DNA of 64,000 bases from NCBI GenBank assembly GCA_015075075.1, contig JABTVA010000015.1, forward strand, positions 1 through 64,000, written 5' to 3'. Of the stretch, positions 38,583-48,031 are shown in pieces (within the stretch, counting starts at the first letter, position 1; each line of letters opens with the position of its first letter). The translations under genes and the position numbers were made by a program. The DNA is from Deltaproteobacteria bacterium. Its GTDB lineage: Bacteria; Desulfobacterota; GWC2-55-46. The notes under the pieces were generated by a model. The model was not told the origin of the DNA and searched no databases. It worked only from the letters and a program-made list of their open reading frames with translations.

Positions 38583-39377
38583 ATGGACTGGAGGCTTATC
38601 ATCGACGGAGACCTGCCGGGCCAGGTGAACATGGCCCGGGACTCCTCCATACTCAGGTCACTCGAATCGGGGAGCGGCCGCCCTACGCTCAGGCTCTACG
38701 GCTGGGACCGGCCCACCGTCTCGCTCGGCTATCTGCAGGACCCCGCCCCTTTTATGGGCCTGGGCCTCCCGGTCGTAAGGAGGGTCACGGGCGGCAGGGC
38801 GGTCGTCCACTGGCACGAGGTCACCTATTCGGTCGCCGGACTCTCGGATGACGCGCTCTTTTCAGGCGGCATAACCGGCGCGTATTCCGTTATAAGCGGG
38901 TGCATAGCCTCGGCCCTCAGGGACGCTGGTGTCGAGGCCGCGCTTTTCAAGGGCAAGTCCGGCCCGGGACGGAGCAGCGCCTGCTTCCGGTCGCCTTCCC
39001 GGTTCGAGGTCCTCGCCGGCGGCAGGAAGCTCGTCGGGAGCGCCCAGAGGCGCTTCAGGCGCGCATTCCTGCAGCACGGCTCGATACTCATGAGCGCTGA
39101 CTTTGAGCTCAATGAAAAGGTCTTCGGCCCGGGGTTGGCCTCGGCGATTGCGGCGGTGGACGAGTGGAGCGGAACAGGGGCCGGAGACCTTAAAAACCTT
39201 CTTGTCAAGAGGTTTTCCGAGGGGTTCAGGGCCTCCTTTGAGGCCTCGGGGCTCTCAAGCGCGGAAGAGAGGCTCGCTGGGGAGCTCGAAGGCGGCCTTC
39301 TCCTTGCCTGTCCCGGAGCGATGAGCCAAATGCAGGGCCAAGCTCCTGATTTTACACGTAAAAAAAATATGTTATAA
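38583..39377 (+). CDS. Lipoate-protein ligase A/octanoyltransferase family protein
   Basis: A 264-residue BPL/LplA/LipB-fold protein. RPTVSLGYLQDP, VRRVTGGRAVVHWHEVTYSV and GRKLVGSAQRRFRRAFLQHGSIL (conserved lysine) are the family motifs. LplA and the octanoyltransferase LipM share them, so lipoate ligase and octanoyl transfer cannot be told apart. A conserved cysteine needed by LipM is not obvious. Located between accBC and the large TPR gene. Confidence 0.82.
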   Translation: MDWRLIIDGDLPGQVNMARDSSILRSLESGSGRPTLRLYGWDRPTVSLGYLQDPAPFMGLGLPVVRRVTGGRAVVHWHEVTYSVAGLSDDALFSGGITGAYSVISGCIASALRDAGVEAALFKGKSGPGRSSACFRSPSRFEVLAGGRKLVGSAQRRFRRAFLQHGSILMSADFELNEKVFGPGLASAIAAVDEWSGTGAGDLKNLLVKRFSEGFRASFEASGLSSAEERLAGELEGGLLLACPGAMSQMQGQAPDFTRKKNML

Positions 39378-39450
39378 TTTTTCTGAATTCAGCCCTTTGG
39401 ATTTCGACGGAATTGCCGATATTTCGATATGGTGGTAGTATCGGGGGTAT

Positions 39451-41760
39451 ATGGCTCTTAAGGAAAAACTCATAGACAAGGCCCAGAAGCTCGTCCAGAA
39501 GGGCTATCTGGACAAGGCCATAGCCGAGTACAGGGCGGCGGTCGACACAGACCCCAGGGACGTCTCCATACGCTTGAAGATAGGCGACCTCTTCGTGAAG
39601 CTCGGGCGGAAAGAAGAGGCCATAAAGGAGTATACCGAGGTCGCCAAGGCCAATGCCCAGAGGGGCTTCTACCTCAAGGCCATAGCCGTCTACAAGCAGA
39701 TATTGAAGCTTGACGACTCCATCGAGGTCCACAATAAGCTCGCCGAACTCTACACCAAGCAGAGGCTTATCGCCGACGCGATAAGCGAATACAGCTATAT
39801 CGTCACCTACTTCGAGCGCCGGGGAAAATCCGCCGAGGTGCTCGATCTCCTCAAAAAGATGGTCGAGGTGGACCCTGACAACACCGGGGTGCGCCTGAAG
39901 CTCGCCGAGATATACCAGCGCATGTCGTTCGACAAGGACGCCATGGCCGAGTATTCGTTGATATTCGACAGGCTCGTCTCCCAGGGCAAGCTCGACAGGG
40001 CCGAGAAGATGTACCAGGGCCTCCATAACAGCAGCCCGGCAAACGAGCAGGTCATTGCAGGTCTCGCCGAGGTATACAGGCTGAAGGGCGACAATGCCCA
40101 GCGTGTAAAATTCCTGAAGGCGCTCCTTAGGTCTTATAACGCGTCTGCCAGGACCGAAGACGCGAAAAAGACCGCCCTGACCATAAGCGAGATAAGCCCG
40201 AACGACCCTGACGCGGCGGTCTTCCTTAAAAAGATGGAGGAGGACGGGTGGGCAGGGCAGGGCACGAAAGCCGTACCTCAGGCCGGCGCCGCCGTGGAGG
40301 CCACATCCGGTGAAGCCGAACTGGTTTCCTGGCCCGAGGAGGAGATAACGGTCCCTGTCGAGGCCGTTACGGAAGCCGAGTCGCGGCAGACCGCCACGGC
40401 CCTGGAGCCCGAGTTTGAGGCGGATGCCGCCATAGAGCCGGCCCCCCCGGCCGCGGAGACTCCGGATGAGCCGACTGCGAGCGTTTCCGATGCTTACGAG
40501 CCGCCGGCGGCTGGCGTCGAGGCCGGGCCGGGCGAGGTTGAAATCGATATCCAGGACCTCCTTAATGGAGAGCTGCCGTCCGCTGCCGGAGCCGAAGGCC
40601 TGGAAACGCCTCCGGCGGTCGGCGCCCCTGCCGTTCAAGAAACCGCAGATAGCGCGCCGGAAGCCGGACCTGAGATCACTTCCGAAATAGAGATCGAAGT
40701 AGAGGCTGAGCCTGAGGAAACGCTTCCTTCCGGCGGGCCGGTTGAAGCCGGGGCCGATGAGGGGATCGGGGAAGAGGAAATTGAAATAGAGATGATGGAG
40801 GCCGGGATTGAGGAGGCGGCGGTCGAGGAAGCCGCTACTTTGAAACGCCGCCGCTTTCCTGAGCCCTCAGGATGTTCTGCCTGAGACTGGAAATCGAGGC
40901 CGAAACCCTCGGTGGTGATGCAGCGTTGGGGAGGCCGCCGAAGCGCCCTCTGAGACGGTGGAAGAGCCCTGCCGGTCGAGGCAGAAGAGGAATATGCCGT
41001 GCCTGCGCTGGTCGAAGCAGGTCTCCAGGCCGGAACGCCGGAGCCGGAGGCTATCGCCGAAGGACCCGTCGTGGCCGCGCCAGCCGGGGAGGAGGCCGCA
41101 GAGCTGCCGTCGACAGATATCGAGGAGTCTCAGGAGGATATTTTCCGCCATAAAGGAGCCGGACAAGATCGAGCCCGAGGCGGCGGACGGGCGGCAAAGA
41201 GGAGGGACTACGTCGGACCTTTCTGCGGAGTCAGCATGGAGGAGGCGCTTACGGACCTCGCGGGCTCATGGGGGAGCGAGGAGAAGAAGGATACATTCGA
41301 CGAGTTCAAGAGCGGCATAGGCAACCAGCTCGCTAAGAAGGAAGACCTGAGACCCACTATAACCTCGGGATAGCCTATACGGAGATGGAGCTCTTCTTCG
41401 AGGCCTGAAGGAGTTCAAGATAGCGCCAGCGACCCGCGCCTTGAGTTCAACTGCTATACCAGGCTCGGCTTTCGCGCGATGGTTTCAACGAGCCCCAGGA
41501 GGCGGTGACATATTATCTTAAAGGCATCGTGTCGAAGGCCGCTCCACAGAGGAACGGATAGGCTGATGTAATGAGCTGGGCTGGCTTACGAGGCTGCCGG
41601 CGAGCTCGAAGAGGCCGAGGAGCTCTTTAAGGGCATACACGAGCTCGCGCCATCGTTCAGGGAAGTGGCCGACAAGGTCAAGACCACCATGCAGGCGCGT
41701 TCGAGCCCGCCGCCCTTCATGCCGCTCGAAGACGGGCTCCTGGAAGTGGAGCTCCTGTGA
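39451..41760 (+). CDS. Large TPR protein with acidic linker, heavily frameshifted at 3' end
   Basis: About 770 codons. Residues 1-270 are clean TPR repeats (KEKLIDKAQKLVQKGYLDKA, IRLKIGDLFVKLGRKEEAI, VHNKLAELYTKQRLIADAI). From about 275 to 460 comes a Pro/Ala/Glu linker. After 40840 the frame breaks repeatedly, yet the tail remains readable to the stop: SMEEALTDLAGSWGSEEKKD, YTEMELF-like, FNCYTRLGF, EAAGELEEAEELFKGIHEL, LPLEDGLLEVELL-type (stop 41758-41760). The C-terminal TPRs are thus real. Family function unknown; likely a scaffold for protein assembly. Its stop overlaps the next start. Confidence 0.75.
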
Positions 41761-43298
41761 GCGGAAACGAAGAAATGAAACGAACGGGCCGGAGCGATTC
41801 GGCCCGTTCGTTTTTGGGGCGCTTAGAAGGCCTCGCCCGGCTCGCTGACGACAGTGTCGTGAAAGGGGTCTTCTCTGTAGCCGGGGCCGGGGTATGGCTA
41901 GTCGGGGGGGTGCTCCGGAATATCGCCCTTTCCGCCCCGCCTGCGCCGGACTATGATTTCGCCGTCATGGGCGATACCGCCGAGTTCGCGGAGAAAGCGG
42001 CTTTGAAATTCGGGGGCACCCCCTTTGCCCTCGACGAGGAGGCCGGCGCGTACAGGGTGGTCGTGAAGGGCGACGGCGCGGCCACGCTCGATTTTACGCC
42101 CCTCTCGCCGGGCGGCATAGAGGAGGACCTCGCGAAGAGGGACTTCACCGTGAACGCCATGGCAATCGAGCTCCGAAGCCTTTTCGAGGGAGGGAGAGAG
42201 CTTATAGACCCCTTCGGCGGGCTTGACGACGCAAGGGCCGGTGTATTGAGAACGGTCTCAGCCGGGGCTTTCGACAGCGACCCTCTGAGGATGCTCCGGG
42301 CAGTGCGCCTTTCAAGCCAGTACGGGCTCCGCGTTGAAGGCGCGACTTATTCCATTATAAGGGAGAAGGCCGGGCTGATTGAAAGGTCTTCGCCGGAGAG
42401 GATACGGGACGAGCTCAAGGCGCTTTTCGCCAATAACGGGACCGGGAAGGGGATAAGGCTCCTCTACGATACCGGCCTGGTAAATACCGTTATCCCCGAG
42501 ATAAGCGGCTGGCCTGACGTGGACGGGTATGACCTCCTTTCCCATTCGCTTTCTGCTCTGAGCGAGGCTGAGCGCATCCTCGGGAATATGAGCGAAGGGG
42601 CCTTTCCTGGCTTCTCGGAAAGATTGAAGGAATACTTCCACAGGCGCGAAATGGAGCTTCCGAACCATGCGGTATTCAAGCTCGCTGCCTTCCTGCATGA
42701 TTTCGGAAAGCCGCTCGCCCTGTCCAGGGAGGAGGGGAGGCTCCGCTTCATAGGGCACGATACCAAAGGCGCGGAGTCCGTAAAGGGCCTTCTCGAAAGG
42801 CTCAGGTTCAGCAGGAAGACATCCAATGCCGTCTCTTTCTTTGTGGCGAACCACCACCGCGTTTTCATGCTCGCCGGGCTCAAGGAGCGGAGCTACCGCG
42901 CAAAGGGGCACTTCTTCAGGGCATCGGGGGGCCCGGGCGGCCTGCTGCTGCTTTGCCTCGCCCTTGCGGACGCAAGGGCCACGAGGGGCGGCGAGGACCC
43001 GGAGCTCTTTTCCGTTGTCATGGAGATGCTGGATTTCTATTACGGGCCGTACTCCAGGAAAAAACCGAAGCCCCTCCTTACGGGGGACGAGATAATGGAG
43101 GCTTTCGGGATAGAGGAGGGGCCGTTGGTGGGCGGGATAATCCAGGAGCTTAACGACGGGGTCGAGAAGGGGGAGATACGGAACAGGAAGGACGCGTTGA
43201 GGCACACAAGGAAACGGCTCAAAGACAGGCCCGATCAGGCTGACAATGATAACCCCGTTGGGGCTTTACTGTGTTTTCATAACATCGGACCGGAGTGA
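41757..43298 (+). CDS. cca: CCA-adding/poly(A) polymerase-type nucleotidyltransferase
   Basis: A 513-residue class II nucleotidyltransferase. GTG 41757 overlaps the TPR stop. VWLVGGVLRNI (G loop), PDYDFAVMG (catalytic DxD), KRDFTVNAMAIEL and FDSDPLRMLRAVRLSSQYGL define the head domain. The C-terminal half has an HD domain (VFKLAAFLHDFGKPLALSREEGRLRFIGHD). The HD domain fits a bacterial CCA enzyme with phosphatase activity; poly(A) polymerase is the alternative. Undamaged. Confidence 0.85.
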   Translation: MSGNEEMKRTGRSDSARSFLGRLEGLARLADDSVVKGVFSVAGAGVWLVGGVLRNIALSAPPAPDYDFAVMGDTAEFAEKAALKFGGTPFALDEEAGAYRVVVKGDGAATLDFTPLSPGGIEEDLAKRDFTVNAMAIELRSLFEGGRELIDPFGGLDDARAGVLRTVSAGAFDSDPLRMLRAVRLSSQYGLRVEGATYSIIREKAGLIERSSPERIRDELKALFANNGTGKGIRLLYDTGLVNTVIPEISGWPDVDGYDLLSHSLSALSEAERILGNMSEGAFPGFSERLKEYFHRREMELPNHAVFKLAAFLHDFGKPLALSREEGRLRFIGHDTKGAESVKGLLERLRFSRKTSNAVSFFVANHHRVFMLAGLKERSYRAKGHFFRASGGPGGLLLLCLALADARATRGGEDPELFSVVMEMLDFYYGPYSRKKPKPLLTGDEIMEAFGIEEGPLVGGIIQELNDGVEKGEIRNRKDALRHTRKRLKDRPDQADNDNPVGALLCFHNIGPE

Positions 43299-43398
43299 TA
43301 TGACGCTTCTTTGGTTTCACCGCACAATGATCGCGGCGGCCCTGCTCGCCTTGATTAACGCGAAGGCTGACAGGCAAGAGGATGGGGAGAGGCGAAAA

Positions 43399-43925
43399 GT
43401 GAAGAAGGCCGTAATAGAGACCAAGTACGGCGAGATGGAGTTGGGGTTTTTCCCGGAAGTCGCGCCCGGGCACGTCGAGAACTTCCTTAAGCTCGCCAGG
43501 GAGGGTTTCTACGACGGCATCGATATTCCACCGGGTGATACCCGGCTCGATCCAGGGCGGCGACCCCCACACAAAGCGGTTTACCGCGGCGCATACGGCA
43601 CCGGCGGGCCGGGCTGGCACGTGAAGGCCGAGTTCAACGACAGGCCGCCACAAAGGGAGTTTTGTCGATGGTAAGGTCCCAGCACCCGGACAGCGCGGGC
43701 TCCCAGTTCTTCATAGTGGTCAAGGACTCGAACTTCCTCGACGGGCAGTATACGGTCTTCGGCGAGGTCACGAAGGGCATGGAGGTCGCGGACAAGATAG
43801 TGAACCTCCTGAGGAACCCCAGGGACCTCCCGAACGAGAGGGGTGGAGATGAAGGTGAGGTGGTGAGAGCGGCGGCAACCCCTAAAATGGATCTTTCCCA
43901 GGATTCTTTGTCAGGAAAAATTTAA
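43399..43925 (+). pseudogene. Cyclophilin-type peptidyl-prolyl isomerase, frameshifted
   Basis: GTG 43399 (GGGGAGAGG just upstream) starts VKKAVIETKYGEMELGFFPEVAPGHVENFLKLAREGFYDG, the cyclophilin N-terminus. From about 43520 to 43680 indels interrupt the catalytic block, though its DNA is still readable ([32 protein letters not shown]). Then [32 protein letters not shown] is clean. The C-terminus NERVEMKV also needs a fix near 43840. An upstream ATG 43300 with a signal-like MTLLWFHRTMIAAALLALI is a possible alternative start for an exported form. Confidence 0.8.
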
Positions 43926-43962
43926 TTTTTAGAAGCTGCGCCTGAACTGGATAGAATGGTGA

Positions 43963-44000
43963 GAAGGGAAGACTTTGCGGGGCCTTCCCTTTTTATTTTT
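43963..44000 (+). terminator. Terminator between convergent genes
   Basis: AAGGGAAG (43964-43971) pairs with CTTCCCTT (43984-43991), then TTTATTTTTG. It serves the cyclophilin transcript. Confidence 0.7.
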
Positions 44001-44032
44001 GTTTTGTCTCGCCGCCTTCGGCTCAGCTCTTG

Positions 44033-44593
44033 GTTTTCTCCGCTATGTCGAAGAGCCGCCCTTATTCTCTGCGTCTCGTAAAGGGAGGCAACCCCCACGC
44101 CCTTCCGGACTTCCTTCCGCCTTGCAGTTCTTGAGCGGCGCGTGTCGATGAAGAGCCTGCCCCCGTGCCAGGTTATCGGGTAGTCCTGCATATGGTCGGC
44201 AGCACTACCCTCGAAGGCCCTTGACCGCCCAGAGATAGAAGAGCCGAGCAGCCCTTTGAGCCCCTGAGGCAGCGCGCAGATATCGTCCCCTTCCCTTCTA
44301 TGGTCCTCCCCTGAACGAGCCGCCGATATAATCGTCGTCTTTTTTAAGCCCGGTCGAGAAGCAGTCCTCGACCTTCGCCCCGATAAGGGCTCGATGAGGG
44401 CCCTGTACTTGAGGATCAGTCAGGTGGCGTAGTCCACATCGCAGCCCCAGCCGCAGCATTCGTCCTTGCAGGCGCACCCGTAGCAGCCCTCGTCGAAGAG
44501 GCCGTTCTGCTCGGCCATCCTGGCGTCAACCTCGGTAATCCGTATCTTCCCGTCCCTCTTTCGCTCCGGGCCTTTGCCCGCGTTCTTTGCCAT
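44033..44593 (-). pseudogene. YkgJ-like cysteine-cluster protein, frameshifted
   Basis: Minus strand, ATG complement at 44591-44593. First part MAKNAGKGPERKRDGKIRIT, then DEGCYGCACKDECCGWGCDVDYAT with a dense cysteine cluster, as in proteins binding zinc or iron-sulfur. After a premature stop the homology-like text continues in other frames: LILKYRALIEP, VEDCFSTGLKKDDDYIGG, YPITWHGGRLFIDT, SLYETQR, LFDIAEKTKS and a stop at 44033-44035. At least four indels are needed. The assignment to the cysteine-cluster group is by pattern; function unknown. Confidence 0.65.
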
Positions 44594-44620
44594 CGTAAGC
44601 CAAGCCTCCGTCGTATATTT

Positions 44621-44839
44621 AGGAAGGTCTGATTAATTTGCCCCGTCATTCCGAGCGAGCGAGCGACCGAAGAACCTCGTAACTACCGGATTTTTTCAAC
44701 ACGAGATTCTTATCTCGCCTCGTCCTGGGGCTCGCCCCTTCGGGCCTTGCACCTTTGGTGCAAGTTCAATTTTCGCTATCCTGCGAAAATTGTCGCTTCG
44801 CTCGGAATGACAACTTTGCAGATTAATCAGGACTTCCTT
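44621..44839. repeat. Repeat family 5: 219-bp nested palindromic element
   Basis: Outer arms AGGAAGGTCTGATTAAT (44621-44637) and ATTAATCAGGACTTCCT (44822-44838) are inverted copies. Inside them GTCATTCCGAGCGAGCGAGCGAC and GTCGCTTCGCTCGGAATGAC pair. Three small hairpins lie inside these: GGGGCTCGCCCC-type, TTGCACC-TTT-GGTGCAA and ATTTTCGC/GCGAAAAT. It separates the two damaged minus-strand genes. GTCATTCCGAGCGAAGCGA-type repeats are widespread in bacteria (general knowledge). Confidence 0.88.
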
Positions 44840-44873
44840 ATGTGTGTTTTGTTTTTCAAGGGTAAGCTGGTCT

Positions 44874-45555
44874 TCAGGGCAGCTTGTGTATGCTGGCCGC
44901 GTCTATTATGACGTTGTTCACGACCCCGTTTACGCCCCAGGTGAACCATGCGTCGTCTTCCGCGGCCTCCCTGCTTTCCGCGCTCGCCAGAACGCCTTCG
45001 AGGGTGACTACCCAGTCCCTTGTGAAGACCCTCAGGCTCGAGGCGTCGACGAGCCTGTCCTTTTCGAGGATGAGCCGTATCGCGTCGCTCACTTCCTCGT
45101 CCGAACCAGCCTCCGCAGGCACGACCTCGATGCTGTTTATGACGTCCGTTGAGCTGGCACCCACCAGGCGAGCGCGCCTGCAAGGCGTTTGTGGCCTGCG
45201 GCGACCAGACCTCGCCCTCGAGGTCCACGACGCCCCCGGTTCACCCGGCCCATCTGATTCCTTGAGGGCGCCCGAAAGCGGCCCTTGCGACGTGGGCCCC
45301 GCATCCCCGTCGTCGGATTAGCGTACCGAGGGGCGCACCCGGAGCCTGTCTATGACGCCGGAGACGCCTTCATGGCCTATCGCGAAAAGGGAGTCTCTTT
45401 CTGGGATATCTTATCGATGACGCCCCTCGATGAGGACGGAGCTGTCCGCCGCAACTCACCTCGACAGGGTATATTGCGGGGTCGAGGTGCAGCTCGTTTA
45501 CGAGAAGAGCCTTTACGGCCTTCGCTATGTCGTGTGGGTTTTTTTCCGATGTCAT
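44874..45555 (-). pseudogene. Protein with multiple BON domains, frameshifted
   Basis: Minus strand. ATG complement 45553-45555 begins MTSEKNPHDIAKAVKALLVNELHLDPAIYPVEV, a first BON-like domain; a second is readable in shifted frames (VVDLEGEVWSPQATNALQ); the third is intact at 44874-45164: STDVINSIEVVPAEAGSDEEVSDAIRLILEKD, then DWVVTLEGVLASAESREAAEDDAWFTWGVNGVVNNVI. BON domains bind phospholipid; OsmY-type proteins hold two. No signal peptide is visible at the N-terminus. Several indels lie between 45165 and 45470. Confidence 0.72.
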
Positions 45556-45889
45556 TATGATTTCAAGGCGCCGGGGCCGCCTGTAGCCGGGGCTTAAGCT
45601 AAAATTTAAAATTGCTGTTGAGTATAGCAGAGCATATCTCCTTTAACAAGCTGTATTTGGGACATTGCGCGTCCGTTGCCTCGCGATGCCGCTGTCCGCG
45701 GAATGCCATGATTCAGCTCGAAAAAACCTAATTTTGGCCTTGCAAAGGCGGTTATTGTGTGTTAAATTGTATTTAATTAAAAACCCTCTTACATCTAAAG
45801 TGGGCCTTTGCTCACTTTTTTTGTTTGGGAGGAAGTTCTCCCGGGCGTTCGGTATTTTAGCGTCTCGTTGCGGGGGCGGAGGAAGGTTG
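45556..45889. other. Divergent gap before the rimP operon
   Basis: No gene seen; the upstream extension of the rimP frame (from 45665) has no family-like sequence. A promoter-like pair is listed separately. Base composition is AT-rich compared with the flanks. Confidence 0.5.
45740..45768 (+). promoter_or_regulatory. Candidate sigma-70 promoter for rimP-nusA-infB operon
   Basis: TTGCAA at 45740-45745, 17-base spacer, TAAATT at 45763-45768. It would give a leader of about 115 bases before rimP. Confidence 0.4.
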
Positions 45890-46351
45890 ATGCCGGAAGG
45901 CGTCGAGGACAGGATACGGGAGCTCGCCGGGCCTGTTGCAGAGGGCTTCGGCCTTGAGCTCGTGGACGTCGCATACGCCTCGGAGTACGGCAGAAGGGTC
46001 CTCCGGATTTACATAGACAAGCCGGGCGGCATAACGGTCGATGACTGCGAGCGCGTAAGCCGGGAATTGAGCGCCATCCTCGACGTCGAGGACCCGATAC
46101 CGCAGAGCTACAACCTCGAGGTCTCGTCCCCGGGGCTCGACAGGCCCCTTAAGACCGAAGCTGACTTTTCAAGGTTCAAGGGCAAGAGGGCCAGGATAAG
46201 AACAAGGGAGCCCATCGAGGGCAGAAGGAACTTCAAGGCCGTTATAGACGAGGCCAGGGACGGCGAGGTGCTCGTGACCGACTTCGACGGCAAAAAGTTC
46301 ACGATAGCCGTCAACAATATCGATAAAGCCAGATTGGAAATAGAGATTTGA
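45890..46351 (+). CDS. rimP: RimP, 30S ribosome maturation factor
   Basis: A 153-residue factor for 30S assembly. ATG 45890 follows GGAGGAAGG. RELAGPVAEGFGLELVDVAYASE, GRRVLRIYIDKPGGITVDDCERVSRELSAILD, and YNLEVSSPGLDRPLK are signature blocks. It heads the translation block and is followed by nusA. Confidence 0.95.
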   Translation: MPEGVEDRIRELAGPVAEGFGLELVDVAYASEYGRRVLRIYIDKPGGITVDDCERVSRELSAILDVEDPIPQSYNLEVSSPGLDRPLKTEADFSRFKGKRARIRTREPIEGRRNFKAVIDEARDGEVLVTDFDGKKFTIAVNNIDKARLEIEI

Positions 46352-46385
46352 AAAATTACCAGATTGAATCCGGAGGAATTTTTAA

Positions 46386-47699
46386 ATGCTAAACTTGGCC
46401 AATATAATCGACCAGGTCGGCAAGGACAAGGGGATCGACAAGCACATCCTCATCGAGGCGCTTGAGTCCGCGATGCTCAAGGCCGCCGAAAAGAGGTTCG
46501 GCCCGAACAAGGTCATAGAGGCGCACTACCAGGAGGAGATGGGCGAGATAGAGCTCTTCCTCTTCAAGGAAGTGGTCGAGGACGTTGCGGACCCCGACAC
46601 GCAGATAAACTTCGAGGACGCCAAAGAACTCGACCCCGAGGCCGCGCTCGGCGACAGCCTGGGCGTCAAGCTCGACTCAAAGGAGTTCGGCCGCATAGAC
46701 GCGCAGACCGCGAAGCAGATCATCATACAGAAGGTCCGCGAGGCGGAGAGGAACATAGTCTACAACGAGTACTCGTCCAAGCGCGGCGAGATCGTGACCG
46801 GCATAGTCCAGAGATTCGAGAAGGGCGACATTATCGTGGACCTCGGGAGGGCCGAGGCGCTCCTTTCCAAGAAGGAACAGGTAAGGCGCGAGGGCTACAG
46901 GCAGGGCGAGAGGATAAGGGGCGTGATACTCGAGGTCAGGGTAGAGGCCAGGGGCCCGCAGATAACCCTCTCGAGGACGCACCCGGCGTTCATAATCAAG
47001 CTCTTCCAGATGGAGGTCCCCGAGGTATACGAGGGCATAGTCGAGATAAAGGGCGCGGCCAGGGAGCCCGGCGACAGGGCGAAAATAGCGGTGGTGTCGC
47101 ATAACTCCGACGTCGACCCGGTCGGCGCCTGCGTGGGCGTGAAGGGCTCGAGGGTGCAGGCCGTGGTCCAGGAATTGAAGGGCGAAAAGATAGACATAGT
47201 CCACTGGTCCGACGACGCGGCCATATACGTGAAGAACACCCTTTCGCCCGCCCAGATATCGAGGGTCCTTGTCGACGACGAGGAGCACGCGATGGAGGTA
47301 ATAGTCCCGGACGACCAGCTCTCCCTCGCCATAGGGAAGAAGGGGCAGAACGTAAGGCTTGCGGCCAAGCTCACGGGCTGGAAGATAGACATACGGACGG
47401 AAAGCGAGTCAAAGGGTATAAAAGAGAAGCTCTCCCCCGAGGAGGCGCTCCGTAAAGAGGTCCAGGCAGCCGGCGAAAGGGAAGACCGCGAGAGGGCGGC
47501 CGCAGCGAGCGATATCGCTGAGACGCTGGGCCTCTCCCCCGAGCTGTCGGCCAGGCTTGCCGCCGCCGGATACGTGAGCGCAGACAGCCTTACCCATGTG
47601 ACGAAGGAAGAGCTTGAGAAGATAGAGGGGCTTGGCGGGGAGGATATAGAGGCGGTACTCGGCGCCGTCTCCGAGCGCTCCGAGAAGGGTAATGCCTGA
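46386..47699 (+). CDS. nusA: NusA, transcription termination/antitermination factor
   Basis: A 437-residue RNA-polymerase-binding factor. N-terminal domain 1-130, S1 domain (GEIVTGIVQRFEKGDIIVDLG), two KH domains (GACVGVKGSRVQAVVQELKGEKIDIV and AIGKKGQNVRLAAKLTGWKIDI) and a helix-hairpin-helix near the C-terminus (THVTKEELEKIEGLGGEDIEAVLG). Start ATG 46386 after GGAGG. Overlaps the next gene by 8 bases. Confidence 0.96.
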   Translation: MLNLANIIDQVGKDKGIDKHILIEALESAMLKAAEKRFGPNKVIEAHYQEEMGEIELFLFKEVVEDVADPDTQINFEDAKELDPEAALGDSLGVKLDSKEFGRIDAQTAKQIIIQKVREAERNIVYNEYSSKRGEIVTGIVQRFEKGDIIVDLGRAEALLSKKEQVRREGYRQGERIRGVILEVRVEARGPQITLSRTHPAFIIKLFQMEVPEVYEGIVEIKGAAREPGDRAKIAVVSHNSDVDPVGACVGVKGSRVQAVVQELKGEKIDIVHWSDDAAIYVKNTLSPAQISRVLVDDEEHAMEVIVPDDQLSLAIGKKGQNVRLAAKLTGWKIDIRTESESKGIKEKLSPEEALRKEVQAAGEREDRERAAAASDIAETLGLSPELSARLAAAGYVSADSLTHVTKEELEKIEGLGGEDIEAVLGAVSERSEKGNA

Positions 47700-47958
47700 G
47701 AGGACGTGCCTGGGCTGCAGGTCGGTCCTTCCGAAGTCCTCTCTTGTAAGGCTCGCGATGGACGGGGAAGGGAGGCTCAGGCCCGACCCTTCGGGAAGGC
47801 TCGGGGGCAGGGGGGCTTACATATGCCCGGACAGGGACTGCCTCAATGCGGCCTTGAAGAAGAACGCGTTTCATAGGGCCTTGAGGTCGGCTCCATATGT
47901 CCCGGCCGCCGACGCTTTATGGTATGAAATAAAGGGCGGGGCCGGCGAAACCGGCTAA
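47692..47958 (+). CDS. rnpM: YlxR/RnpM, RNA-binding DUF448 protein
   Basis: An 88-residue protein with the DUF448 pattern: RTCLGCRSVLPKSSLVRLA and GRGAYICPDRDCLNAALKKNAFHRALR. Homologues (YlxR, named RnpM in Bacillus) bind RNase P RNA and modulate its activity. It lies in its usual place between nusA and infB. Confidence 0.93.
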   Translation: MPERTCLGCRSVLPKSSLVRLAMDGEGRLRPDPSGRLGGRGAYICPDRDCLNAALKKNAFHRALRSAPYVPAADALWYEIKGGAGETG

Positions 47959-48031
47959 GGCTTAAAACTTAAGAGCATTGCATCCGTAGACAGGGTGCAA
48001 AAGTCCTGGCAATAATATTTGGGCGAGGAAA

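Noticed and set aside
43246..43398. Cyclophilin start at 43246
   Set aside because: Overlaps the CCA gene by 50 bases and adds unlike sequence; GTG 43399 has a ribosome-binding site and fits family N-termini. ATG 43300 stays open as an exported form.
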